A stretch of DNA of 64,000 bases from Psychrobacter sp. 4Dc (GTDB taxonomy: Bacteria; Pseudomonadota; Gammaproteobacteria; Pseudomonadales; Moraxellaceae), in the NCBI RefSeq assembly GCF_002836715.1, contig NZ_PJAT01000076.1, forward strand, positions 20,436-84,435, given 5' to 3'. How positions within the stretch are numbered: position 1 is the stretch's first letter; each line of letters opens with the position of its first letter. Both the position numbers and the translations under genes were made by a program. The notes under the pieces were generated by a model that saw only the letters and a program-made list of their open reading frames with translations, did no database searches and was not told where the DNA came from. Positions 47,447-55,925 of this stretch are shown one piece after another.

Positions 47447-47609
47447 TAGGGTGGTCACTTAAGCTCGGTAATTGGGATAGCCAAAAAGTTAAATCCTCGC
47501 CAAAAGGGAGATGTTTTTATTAATCCACTTTATGTATGTTAAAATGACGCAAGATATCACTCTTTAACTCTATAAAAGCTGTTACCACAAAGATGAATAC
47601 GCCACCCTA
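47447..47609. repeat. Possible decayed element with TAGGGTGG ends
   Basis: Eight-base perfect inverted ends 163 bp apart. The motif TAGGGTG/CACCCTA is shared with the element at 41603-41670, but the interiors do not match by eye. Confidence 0.3.
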
Positions 47610-47658
47610 GCTGACCCTCTCCTCAGTAATGATTGCTTCCTATAGCAATTACTCTCAT

Positions 47659-47677
47659 AAAGCGTCTAACGCTTTTT
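47659..47677 (+). terminator. Terminator-like hairpin without an upstream gene
   Basis: AAAGCGT, loop CTA, ACGCTTT, then TT. It could end a small RNA transcribed from upstream. Confidence 0.35.
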
Positions 47678-48043
47678 CTTGTGCGCACGCACTGCTTTAA
47701 CGTTTGTATCACTATTCGATATATCTAGTGGATCGTGAAAATTGCATCACTAAAAGTACGTTATGACGACAACTCGCTAACTATGATCGTTCACATTTTT
47801 ATATTTATTATCTAATAGGTAATGAGCAACTTGTCTAGATGGCAATGTGCTTAGATAGAAATGTGTCAGACTTTTCATGTGAGCTGATTTTTAACTACTT
47901 TTTAGATGCTTTCCAATTAAATGTTTTCCAAATAATGATTAGATACCTCGTTTATTGACAGACTAAAGCAGTTACCCAAAACTGAGTTAAATACGTTAAA
48001 TACAATTAAAGAGCATTGGCTATCCAATGCGCGCGGCGATGTC

Positions 48044-49492
48044 TTGGCTGGCATGGTCGTCGCTTTGGCGCTTATTCCTGAAGCGATTGCGTTTTCTATC
48101 ATTGCTGGTGTCGATCCCCAAGTAGGGCTTTATGCCTCATTTTGTATCGCAGTAGTGATTGCGTTTGTCGGCGGTCGTCCAGCGATGATTTCGGCGGCGA
48201 CGGGTGCGATGGCGTTACTAATGGTGACGCTGGTCAAGGATTATGGATTGCAGTACTTGTTAGCAGCCAGTGTGCTGACAGGTGTTATACAGATTATATT
48301 TGGCTTCTTAAAGCTGGGGAATCTGATGAAATATGTGTCGCAATCTGTGGTACTGGGCTTTATCAATGCCTTGGCTATTTTGATTTTTATGTCACAGGTT
48401 CCTGAGCTGATGCCGCAGGCAGGTTCAAACCTAGTACACGTATACGGTCTTGTGGCGCTAGGTCTAGTCATTATCTATGGCTATCCATATATTCCAAAGA
48501 TCGGTAAAGTGATTCCATCGCCATTGGTCAGTATTGTACTAGTTACGGCTATAGCTATCTTATTAGGTGCAGAGGCTCGAACCATCAATGATATGGGTCA
48601 GCTACCTGATACCCTGCCGATGTTTTTGATACCTGATATCCTGTTGAACTTAGATACGTTGATCATTATTTTCCCGTACTCTATCAGTTTGGCGATAGTG
48701 GGCTTACTTGAGTCTATGATGACCATGACTATCGTAGATGATTTGACCGATACCAAAGGCGACCGTACGCAAGAGTGTAAAGGCCAAGGTATTGCCAATG
48801 TGGTTAGTAGCTTTTTTGGCGGGATGGCAGGCTGTGCGATGATTGGCCAGTCGATCATCAATGTCAAATCAGGTGGTTATACACGTCTTTCTACCTTAGT
48901 TGCAGGCATATTTTTATTACTGATGGTGGTGTTTTTAAGTGATTGGTTAAAGATTATTCCAATGGCCGCATTAGTCGCTGTGATGATTATGGTGTCTATC
49001 GGTACTTTTAACTGGGGTTCCTTTAGGGAGCTAAAAACCAAGCCACTGCAAAGTAATTTGGTTATGATTACGACCGTTGCTGTGGTGGTCGCAACGCATA
49101 ACTTGGCCTATGGCGTATTGATTGGCGTGCTGCTGTCAGCACTGTTCTTTGCCAATAAGATTGAGCGCTATATGAGTGTGCATAGTCACATGGATGAAGC
49201 AGCGCAAACGCGTTATTATCGAGTTGATGGACAAGTATTTTTCTCATCAGCAGAGCGTATGATTGATTCCTTTGATATTAAAGAGTCTGTCTCTAACGTG
49301 GTCATTGATGTATCGCGCGTGCATTTTTTGGACGTGACAGCAGTCGCCGCCATAGATAAAGTGATTATTAAATTTCGCCGTGAAGGCACTGAGGTAGAGC
49401 TCATCGGTTTGAACGAGGCGAGCCAGGCGATGATAGACAATTTCGGTGTGCATGATAAGCCAGATGCTGAGCAAAGCTTAGGCGCGCATTAA
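48044..49492 (+). CDS. SulP family anion transporter with STAS domain
   Basis: A secondary anion transporter (sulfate, bicarbonate or similar). [33 protein letters not shown] is the first SulP membrane block, about ten helices follow, and a C-terminal STAS domain (about 385-475, [33 protein letters not shown]) completes it. The coordinates start at a TTG that splits a conserved block. The frame stays open and protein-like upstream to 47939 ([13 protein letters not shown]), but no ATG, GTG or TTG exists there. Either a rare start such as ATT is used or the N-terminus is damaged. See findings. Confidence 0.85.
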   Translation: MAGMVVALALIPEAIAFSIIAGVDPQVGLYASFCIAVVIAFVGGRPAMISAATGAMALLMVTLVKDYGLQYLLAASVLTGVIQIIFGFLKLGNLMKYVSQSVVLGFINALAILIFMSQVPELMPQAGSNLVHVYGLVALGLVIIYGYPYIPKIGKVIPSPLVSIVLVTAIAILLGAEARTINDMGQLPDTLPMFLIPDILLNLDTLIIIFPYSISLAIVGLLESMMTMTIVDDLTDTKGDRTQECKGQGIANVVSSFFGGMAGCAMIGQSIINVKSGGYTRLSTLVAGIFLLLMVVFLSDWLKIIPMAALVAVMIMVSIGTFNWGSFRELKTKPLQSNLVMITTVAVVVATHNLAYGVLIGVLLSALFFANKIERYMSVHSHMDEAAQTRYYRVDGQVFFSSAERMIDSFDIKESVSNVVIDVSRVHFLDVTAVAAIDKVIIKFRREGTEVELIGLNEASQAMIDNFGVHDKPDAEQSLGAH

Positions 49493-49529
49493 ATTAGCTA
49501 TGTATCAATAGTGTCATATTGACAAATAC

Positions 49530-49559
49530 AAAAAAGCTGAGTATATCTCGGCTTTTTTT
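49530..49559 (+). terminator. Terminator of the sulP gene
   Basis: AAAAGCTGAG (49532-49541), loop TATAT, CTCGGCTTTT (49547-49556, one G-U pair), then a T-run. Confidence 0.88.
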
Positions 49560-49763
49560 ATGCAGATTAAAACCTGATTAGAAGACTATATTCTTTTATG
49601 GATAAAGTTTTTACAAGCTAATAGGATGGCAGAAGAGAAGGAATAGCTAGAAGGGAAGAAGTACTGGTTTGGATGATGCGGTATGAAGATAGTTAATCGT
49701 TATATTGAAGTATCTAGATGTTCTAGATTAGATCAAAGTGACTCTAAAGATTATGAGAAATTT

Positions 49764-50072
49764 TTAAAGCTTTAACAGCTCTTTTTCAACTTCATTGAGA
49801 AATGCTTCGATGTTAGCTTCATGACGCTGATAAAACGTCCATTGTCCATGGCGTTCGGACGTAACCAATCCTGCTCTTTTTAACACACCCATATAGTTTG
49901 AAATGGTTGACTGCGACAATCCAGCTTTTTCTTGAATGTAGCTGACGCATACTCCATCCAAATTAGCATGCTCTGGTAATGACGCTGGAAAGTTCGACCT
50001 GTCCTTCAACCACTTTATGATTTGACGACGCATGGGGTTGTTAAGTGCAGATATTATGTTTTCTGTATTCAT
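49764..50072 (-). CDS. ArsR-type winged-helix transcriptional regulator
   Basis: A 102-aa helix-turn-helix repressor. ISALNNPMRRQIIKWLKD is the first helix pair, SYIQEKAGLSQSTISNYMGVLKRAGLV the recognition region, and ERHGQWTFYQ the wing. The metal-binding ELCVCDL motif of ArsR itself is absent; a single Cys lies in GVCVSY, so this is a non-metal member that may sense redox state or a small molecule. Its target is unknown; it faces an IS-disturbed region. Confidence 0.83.
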   Translation of the reverse strand: MNTENIISALNNPMRRQIIKWLKDRSNFPASLPEHANLDGVCVSYIQEKAGLSQSTISNYMGVLKRAGLVTSERHGQWTFYQRHEANIEAFLNEVEKELLKL

Positions 50073-50473
50073 AAAATGTGTGATATCGATACCTAGTTAA
50101 TAATCAACAACTGTCAGAGTGGAACATTGGATTTTTAGCTTACTCATTATGGGTCTAGACACCAAAACGGAGTAGTGTTTATTTACCGCCAATGTGTCAA
50201 CCATATACAAATAAACGGCTACTAGTAGCATACAGCTTATAACTAGCGTTTATCTGCTGACTATACGTTTCTATAACAGTAGAGTATACAGCCAAAACTA
50301 GATTAATTATGACAGTTGTACTGTCTAGTCATCGGAATATTGTCGAATAGTAACAATATATGACGGGTAAAAAAAGATTGTTTTAAATCGAATCTAACAG
50401 TAAACGTTGTTACGACTGACTTATTAAATACACGTTAGTTCTTTGCCAAACCAGCAGTAAAATAGTATTAGTG
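50073..50473. other. IS left flank with operator-like palindrome
   Basis: A 400-bp gap upstream of the ArsR-type gene and left of the IS. GACAGT-TGT-ACTGTC (50311-50325) is an inverted repeat, and its half GACAGTTGT recurs inverted at 50107-50115, close to the regulator's start. They may be operators. No remaining part of the gene interrupted on the other side of the IS was recognised. Confidence 0.4.
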
Positions 50474-50536
50474 TAGTGGCATAATAAACTTGGACAGCTG
50501 CTAAGAGGTTATACTAACCCAAAGAAGGAAAATAGT

Positions 50537-50848
50537 ATGACCAACAAACGCAACCAATATACCCGAGAATTCAAATTAGAAGCCATCAGCTTAGTTGTTG
50601 ACCACAAACGTAAAATACCTGACGTGGCCGATTCTTTAGGAATAGGTAAATCCACTCTGCAGAAATGGCTGAGTCAGTACCGTCAAGAAATGAGTGGCCA
50701 AGCACCTAAAGTCGGCAATGCTTTAACGGATGAACAGCGCGAGCTTCAAGAGCTGCGTAAGCAGGTTAAACGACTCACTATGGAGCGCGATATTCTAAAA
50801 AAGGCTTCCGCTCTGCTGGCATTGGACAGCCTGAACGGCTATCGCTAA
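50537..50848 (+). CDS. IS3-family transposase OrfA
   Basis: The 103-aa DNA-binding half of the transposase. A helix-turn-helix (EFKLEAISLVVDHKRKIPDVADSLGIGKSTLQKWLSQYR) is followed by a leucine-zipper-like helix (LQELRKQVKRLTMERDILKKASALLA), the standard OrfA plan. AAAGAAGGAAA precedes the ATG. Frameshifting at 50797-50803 would fuse it to OrfB; without the shift it ends at 50848. Confidence 0.92.
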   Translation: MTNKRNQYTREFKLEAISLVVDHKRKIPDVADSLGIGKSTLQKWLSQYRQEMSGQAPKVGNALTDEQRELQELRKQVKRLTMERDILKKASALLALDSLNGYR

Positions 50849-51726
50849 TTAGTCAGCTTGCAGAGCAAGACAAACAGGTCAATAAAAGCCTTCTGTGCAA
50901 GCTGTTTGGCGTGATGAAAAGCAGTTACTACTATGGACTAAAGCCCAAGCCAATTAGCCTTGAAGCCGTCAAAATCAAAGCCTTAATACGCCAAATATTC
51001 AACGATTCAAAGCACTCAGCAGGCGCTCGTAGTATTGCCGCCATCATGATGAATGAACACGGCATCAAGCTGACCCGTTATATGGTAGGTAAACTTATGG
51101 CGCAGATGGGGCTTAAAAGCTGTCAATTGAAGACGCATAAATATAAGCACGCTGATAACACGCATAAAATCCATGGAAACCTATTGAACCGTAACTTTAG
51201 CCCAACAGCACCCAATCAAGTCTGGACGGGCGATGTGACCTATATTCGCATCAAAGGCGGCTGGTGTTATCTTGCTGTGGTGTTAGATTTATATGCTCGG
51301 CGTGTAGTGGGCTTTGCGGTGTCAGATTCGCCTGACAGCATACTGACAACCAAAGCGCTGCAGATGGCGTATGAGACGCGCCTAAAACCAAGTAATGTGC
51401 TATTTCACTCTGATCAGGGAACCCATTACACCAGTAAGACATTTGCTGAATCCGTTGCTAGTTGTAATGGCATGACGCAAAGTATGAGCCGTCGCGGAAA
51501 CTGTTGGGATAACGCCCCAACCGAACGATTCTTTAGAAGCTTTAAAACAGAATGGATGCCAAAAGGTGGTTATGAGAATATCGCTGAGGCTAAAAGCGCC
51601 ATTGCTGATTATATCTGGGGCTATTATCAAACCGTGAGACCGCATACTTTCAACAATTATTTAACACCGCTAGAAAAAGAGAAACGCTACTTTAACAAAA
51701 ACCTCTTATCAGGTGTCCTAAATTAG
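50803..51726 (+). CDS. IS3-family transposase OrfB (catalytic part)
   Basis: The integrase-like half. The DDE residues are Asp in WTGDVTYI, Asp in LFHSDQGTHYTS and Glu in DNAPTERFFRSFKTEW. The frame enters at 50803 by -1 slippage on A-AAA-AAG and is open from there (GFRSAGIGQPERLSL). An internal GTG-ATG at 50911 could start OrfB alone. No stop or deletion is seen, so the transposase should be functional. Confidence 0.92.
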   Translation, partial: GFRSAGIGQPERLSLISQLAEQDKQVNKSLLCKLFGVMKSSYYYGLKPKPISLEAVKIKALIRQIFNDSKHSAGARSIAAIMMNEHGIKLTRYMVGKLMAQMGLKSCQLKTHKYKHADNTHKIHGNLLNRNFSPTAPNQVWTGDVTYIRIKGGWCYLAVVLDLYARRVVGFAVSDSPDSILTTKALQMAYETRLKPSNVLFHSDQGTHYTSKTFAESVASCNGMTQSMSRRGNCWDNAPTERFFRSFKTEWMPKGGYENIAEAKSAIADYIWGYYQTVRPHTFNNYLTPLEKEKRYFNKNLLSGVLN

Positions 51727-51836
51727 TTGACCACTATAAACGGTGTTTTTTTAGTGCCATCATTCTTAGCGCTACCACTTTTAGAACCATCAATGAGCAG
51801 GGTCTCGGTATTTACTGGCATAGTATTTGGAGCCAT
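51723..51836 (-). pseudogene. 5' fragment of a gene cut by the IS
   Basis: Thirty nt after the siderophore-interacting protein gene, TAGGAAAA is followed by an ATG at 51836 and an open frame of 33 native codons (MAPNTMPVNTETLLIDGSK...), polar and unstructured. It runs into the IS right end and meets a stop at 51723. The good ribosome site and operon position argue for a real third gene. Its product cannot be identified from so little. Confidence 0.6.
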
Positions 51837-51866
51837 CGTTATTTTCCTATCATAAAGAGCGTTTAA

Positions 51867-52661
51867 TTAGTCGGTGTTTTTTTCTGCCTGTCGATCGCTT
51901 ACAGATTGGTCTTCTGCAACACCTGCTTTCCAGTAAGAAAAGGCATATAGCTCATCCTTAGACCACTGTTGCTCGACCTTTAGGTAATGACGCAAGGCTT
52001 TGACAGATGAGAATTCGCTAGCGATATAAGCAAAACGGCTCTGTTCTACAGTTGGTAATGTGAGAGATTTTACTGTGTCGATTAATTGACTGCCTTGTGT
52101 TGGATCTGGGTTATGTAACCATGTCATGTTGATGTTGGCTGCTGTCGGCAATTCTTGCTCATCTTCTGTACCGTGCACTTCGATGATGCATTGACCAGTC
52201 GCACTGTCAGGCAAGCTTTCTAATATCGAGCCGAGCACTGGTATCGCTGTGGCATCGCCAATCAGTAGAAAATAATCTGCATCGGGACAAAGCGCTTTGG
52301 TTTTAGGCTTCATTAAGATACCGATCTCGTCGCCAACCTCAGCATGAGTGGCCCAGCCTGAAGCGGGCGCCTCATCACCATGAGCGACAAAATCAATCCA
52401 GATCTGTTGTTTTGCTACATCAGCGCCGCGATGAGTATAAGTGCGAACTACAAAAGTAGTATTGTCATTTAGGTCAATTGGCTGAGCTTTATCGACAGGG
52501 ATAAGTACTTTGTTATTTGCGCCAACAGTCATGGTCGCGATATTGGCAATAGTATCTGCTTGGCCTGTGAGGTATATACGAATGTAGTGCGAAGTAATCA
52601 TTTGCTTGTGAGCAACGGTCATGATTTCACGCACTGGTTTTTGATTTATTGTGTTATTCAT
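51867..52661 (-). CDS. Siderophore-interacting protein, ViuB/SIP type
   Basis: A cytoplasmic FAD-dependent ferric-siderophore reductase of 264 aa. RTYTHR is the FAD-binding RxYSxR-type motif, DFVAHGDEAPASGWA the following conserved loop, LLIGDATAIPVLGSILESLP the nucleotide-binding part and YWKAGVAED the typical C-terminal block. It lies 16 nt after marR and was probably the middle gene of a three-gene operon. Iron release from imported siderophores is the family role. Confidence 0.92.
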   Translation of the reverse strand: MNNTINQKPVREIMTVAHKQMITSHYIRIYLTGQADTIANIATMTVGANNKVLIPVDKAQPIDLNDNTTFVVRTYTHRGADVAKQQIWIDFVAHGDEAPASGWATHAEVGDEIGILMKPKTKALCPDADYFLLIGDATAIPVLGSILESLPDSATGQCIIEVHGTEDEQELPTAANINMTWLHNPDPTQGSQLIDTVKSLTLPTVEQSRFAYIASEFSSVKALRHYLKVEQQWSKDELYAFSYWKAGVAEDQSVSDRQAEKNTD

Positions 52662-52677
52662 ATGGATCTTTCCTTAC

Positions 52678-53121
52678 TTATTTATCGATAGTCTTGCTGG
52701 TGCTAACGTTGTCTATCATGGTGCGACTGACACGGAAAAATAAGGCAAGCTCTACGAGGCTTAAATCTTTCGTTAATTGCTGTCTTGTCCATTCTTCTGC
52801 TGCATCAAGCTTTGCCATAATTTCTTCGCCTTTAGAGGTCAGCTGTAGTAATTGGCTGCGACCATCAAGCGGGTTATCTGTCTTCAAGATTAGCTCAGCT
52901 GCTAAAAGGTCATTTAAGGCACGAGTGATTTGCGCTTTGTCTCGCTGTATATGTTTAGAGATTGATAGCGCAGTGCTATTCGGGTTATAGCAGACACCTT
53001 TTAAGGTTCTGATATTAGTAACGGACAACTCGACACCTTGCTGACGAATGCCTTCTAGCAGTAGATTGGTATAGGTATGCATCAATTGATGTAGTGTTTC
53101 GCTCAATGAATTGTTAGACAT
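52678..53121 (-). CDS. MarR family transcriptional regulator
   Basis: A 147-aa winged-helix repressor. The DNA-binding core is LSISKHIQRDKAQITRALNDLLAAELI, with the wing NPLDGRSQLLQLTSKGEEI. It is the first gene of the marR-sip operon, and its promoter is covered by two copies of a 15-bp inverted repeat, strongly suggesting autoregulation. The ligand is unknown; an iron or siderophore-related signal would fit the neighbour. Confidence 0.88.
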   Translation of the reverse strand: MSNNSLSETLHQLMHTYTNLLLEGIRQQGVELSVTNIRTLKGVCYNPNSTALSISKHIQRDKAQITRALNDLLAAELILKTDNPLDGRSQLLQLTSKGEEIMAKLDAAEEWTRQQLTKDLSLVELALFFRVSRTMIDNVSTSKTIDK

Positions 53122-53137
53122 AAAAACTCTTTGATAT

Positions 53138-53181
53138 AGTTGATAGAAGCAACTATATAGAATAAGGTTGATAGTGTCAAC
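53138..53181 (-). promoter_or_regulatory. marR promoter with two operators
   Basis: On the minus strand, TTGACA (plus 53175-53180), a 17-nt spacer and TATAGT (plus 53152-53157) form a near-consensus sigma70 promoter. GTTGATAGAAGCAAC (53139-53153) overlaps the -10 and GTTGATAGTGTCAAC (53167-53181) overlaps the -35. The copies start 28 bp apart. Confidence 0.82.
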
Positions 53182-53473
53182 TATAAAGTGGTTTTTGAAA
53201 GAGTGTGTCTATCTATAATTTGATAATTTTGAATAAGAGAAGATAGTAGAAGGTAAAGAAAATAGGGGTGTACATTGAACAAGGAGCGCTTGGGTTAAAG
53301 AGATCTATGACTAGGAGGCTATGCAATTATGGAGCTTTGTAATTAATAAATACAGTAGTTAATAATTTCTAGAATTAAAAAGCAGGCACAAAAAAAGCTG
53401 AGACATGCTCAGCTTTTCTATTTCTAGCAACTATCTGAAACCTATTAACTAGGCTCAGTATTTCTCTGAGAAT
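53182..53473. terminator. marR-rpoD gap with rpoD terminator
   Basis: The terminator proper is AAAAGCTGAG (53393-53402), loop ACATG, CTCAGCTTTT (53408-53417), followed on the minus strand by a T-run, just past the rpoD stop. The rest of the gap shows nothing. Confidence 0.85.
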
Positions 53474-55396
53474 CTAATCATTTTCAAGGAAAGAGCGCAA
53501 GTGCTCAGAACGTGATGGATGACGCAATTTACGCAATGCTTTTGCCTCGATCTGACGAATACGCTCACGCGTTACATCGAACTGTTTACCGACTTCTTCT
53601 AGAGTATGATCGGTTGGCATATCGATACCGAAACGCATTTTTAGGACACGCGCTTCACGCTCAGTCAGGTTGCCGAGTACATCACGAGTCGCTTCTTGCA
53701 GACCAGCAGCAGTCGCATCATCGACAGGGCTTGAGATCGTACCATCTTCGATAAAATCACCTAGGTGCGAATCTTCATCATCACCGATCGGAGTTTCCAT
53801 AGAGATAGGTTCTTTGGCAATCTTCAACACTTTACGGACTTTAACTTCGTCCATCTCTAAGCGTTCGCCTAATTCCTCAGGTGTTGGCTCGCGCCCCATT
53901 TCTTGTAGCAATTGACGTGAGACACGGTTGATTTTGTTGATGGTCTCAATCATATGCACAGGAATACGAATGGTGCGCGCTTGGTCAGCAATAGAGCGGG
54001 TAATCGCCTGACGAATCCACCATGTGGCATAGGTCGAGAACTTATAACCACGGCGATATTCAAACTTATCAACGGCTTTCATCAGACCGATGTTACCTTC
54101 TTGGATAAGATCCAAGAACTGTAGACCACGATTGGTATATTTTTTGGCGATAGAGATAACCAGACGTAGGTTAGCTTCAACCATTTCTTTTTTCGCGCGG
54201 CGAGCTTTTGCTTCACCAACAGCCATGCGACGTGCCACATCTTTCATATCGTGGATTTTCATATCGAGCTGCTGCTCATAATCACGGATACGACGTTGTA
54301 ATAAAATAACGTCATCAGTGACTTTTTCTAGCGTACCAGCAAATGCAGGCTTACCTTTGATACGTTCAATCAACCAATCAACGTTGGTTTCATTGCTAGG
54401 GAAGGTCTTACGGAACTCTTCACGCGGCATACGACCACGGCGAATCACCAAACGCATGATCTGACGCTCTTGCTTACGCACGTCATCATAGACGTCATGC
54501 ATGATAGCCATGACTTGATCTGACAAGCGGTTGTTTAGCTTCAACATCATAAAGCGTTCAGCAAGTAGGGCATACGCGGTATCAGCCTGTACGCTACCAC
54601 GGCCATAATCAAGCAATGCTTGCTTGGCTTTAATAAATAGATGCTCGATCTCTTCTAGGCGTAAACGAACTTCTTCTGGATCAAGACCGCTGGTTTCTTC
54701 TTCAGCTTCGTCTTCAACGTCATCTTCATCTTCGTCGTCATTATCAAGCGCGGCTGCTTTCGCATTGACCTTAGCTTTGATAACCGGTGGGTTTTCTTTT
54801 TCTTCTTTGATGCGTTCACGCTCTTCTTTCGCCGCTTCCTTTGCTTCTTGAGCTGCGATTTTGTCTTCTTCGGTCTCAGGGTCTAAGAAACCAGTGATGA
54901 CGTCAGATAGCTTTTTTTCGCCGTCTTGGACTTTTTGATACTCGTCAAGGACAAACTGTACGGTACCAGGCCAGTAAGACATGGCATGCTGTACATCACG
55001 AATACCTTCTTCGATACGCTTAGCAATGGCAATTTCGCCTTCGCGAGTTAGTAGGTCAACCGTACCCATTTCACGCATATACATACGTACAGGATCAGTG
55101 GTACGACCAGGCTCAGTTTCAACAGAGGCGAGTACTGCCGCTGCCTCATCTGCTGCCATATCATCATCACTTGAATCATCGTTCATCAAGATGTCATCGG
55201 CATCAGGAGCTGATTCAAAGATTTTGATACCGACATCGGTCAGCATTTGCACAATGTCTTCGATCTGATCGCTTTCGGTAATAGAGTCGGGCAGCTGGTC
55301 ATTCACCTCAGCGTAGGTAAGATACCCTTGCTCTTTGCCCATTTGGATTAAGGTGGCCAGTTGAGATGTGGACTTAGAAACTGACTTATCGTTCAT
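53474..55396 (-). CDS. rpoD: RNA polymerase sigma factor RpoD (sigma70)
   Basis: The primary sigma factor. Region 1.1 begins near [23 protein letters not shown]. Region 1.2 follows at [22 protein letters not shown], then a charged non-conserved region with an EEEKEN/acidic block, region 2 ([57 protein letters not shown]), region 3 and region 4.2 ([32 protein letters not shown]). The ATG at 55396 with GAG upstream is preferred; an ATG nine codons earlier (55423) lacks a ribosome site. dnaG lies upstream on the same strand, as is common, but 500 bp away. Confidence 0.97.
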   Translation of the reverse strand: MNDKSVSKSTSQLATLIQMGKEQGYLTYAEVNDQLPDSITESDQIEDIVQMLTDVGIKIFESAPDADDILMNDDSSDDDMAADEAAAVLASVETEPGRTTDPVRMYMREMGTVDLLTREGEIAIAKRIEEGIRDVQHAMSYWPGTVQFVLDEYQKVQDGEKKLSDVITGFLDPETEEDKIAAQEAKEAAKEERERIKEEKENPPVIKAKVNAKAAALDNDDEDEDDVEDEAEEETSGLDPEEVRLRLEEIEHLFIKAKQALLDYGRGSVQADTAYALLAERFMMLKLNNRLSDQVMAIMHDVYDDVRKQERQIMRLVIRRGRMPREEFRKTFPSNETNVDWLIERIKGKPAFAGTLEKVTDDVILLQRRIRDYEQQLDMKIHDMKDVARRMAVGEAKARRAKKEMVEANLRLVISIAKKYTNRGLQFLDLIQEGNIGLMKAVDKFEYRRGYKFSTYATWWIRQAITRSIADQARTIRIPVHMIETINKINRVSRQLLQEMGREPTPEELGERLEMDEVKVRKVLKIAKEPISMETPIGDDEDSHLGDFIEDGTISSPVDDATAAGLQEATRDVLGNLTEREARVLKMRFGIDMPTDHTLEEVGKQFDVTRERIRQIEAKALRKLRHPSRSEHLRSFLEND

Positions 55397-55423
55397 AAAT
55401 ACTCGCTTACTTGCATCGGACAT

Positions 55424-55925
55424 TTTTATATTGTGACTCGCTATCGCTCGCTCTTTGCGTTGATCTTATCAATCGATTGATCAAAATATGGCGTAGAGGT
55501 TGTCAATAATATCAAAAATGAGTTGATATGAATAAAGGCTCAAAACACTACAATAACAATGCTGATAAACAGCTAAAAATTAGAAAAGCTAAAAAGACTT
55601 CAATACAGTACCCAAAAAAATACAGTACTTAAAATTTAATACTCAAAAATAGTATCTAAAAGCTGATACGTAAAATAATACCTAAAATTTGTGCTTAACG
55701 ATGCATGCTCACAATCATTCACCAAGCAGTGCTGTCAATATACAGCGACACAGTTTAACACAGACCACAGTCGTCAAGCACGAGCTAGTGATAGCTACCG
55801 ACCATTTTTTACTGATTATTTGCCATCAGCTAAATGATTTGGGAGCGACTCATGCTACTGGGCATAATCATTAGTAGTGGGGGCAGCTGCTAGACTTTTA
55901 AAGGGTCAACATTTGAAATTAAACA
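55424..55925. other. dnaG-rpoD spacer with degenerate AT repeats
   Basis: A 500-bp spacer with at least five imperfect copies of an ATAC-YY-AAAA unit between about 55601 and 55690. The short plus-strand frame at 55689-55874 is His-rich and unconvincing. The rpoD promoter must be here; no clear -35/-10 pair stood out in the repetitive DNA. Confidence 0.45.

Larger units (their letters stand above)
47332..47938. other. Gene-poor region before sulP
   Basis: Over 600 bp without a gene. It holds an inverted repeat TAGGGTGG (47447-47454) and CCACCCTA (47602-47609), possibly the ends of a decayed element, and a small terminator-like hairpin at 47659-47677 with no gene in front of it. Confidence 0.45.
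50474..51736 (+). mobile_element. IS3-family insertion sequence, apparently intact
   Basis: A 1263-bp element. The 27-bp ends (50474-50500 and 51710-51736) are imperfect inverted repeats that share TAGTGG at the tip and GGACA inside, matching at 18 of 27 positions by eye. It carries orfA and orfB in -1 phase with an A-AAA-AAG slippery site. No target duplication is visible at either of the ends considered. Confidence 0.88.

Noticed and set aside
49764..50072. Metal-sensing ArsR repressor of an arsenic operon
   Set aside because: The ELCVCDL metal motif is absent and no arsenic gene is nearby.
55689..55874. 61-aa His-rich plus-strand frame between rpoD and dnaG
   Set aside because: It runs against both genes, lacks a ribosome site and has no domain features.
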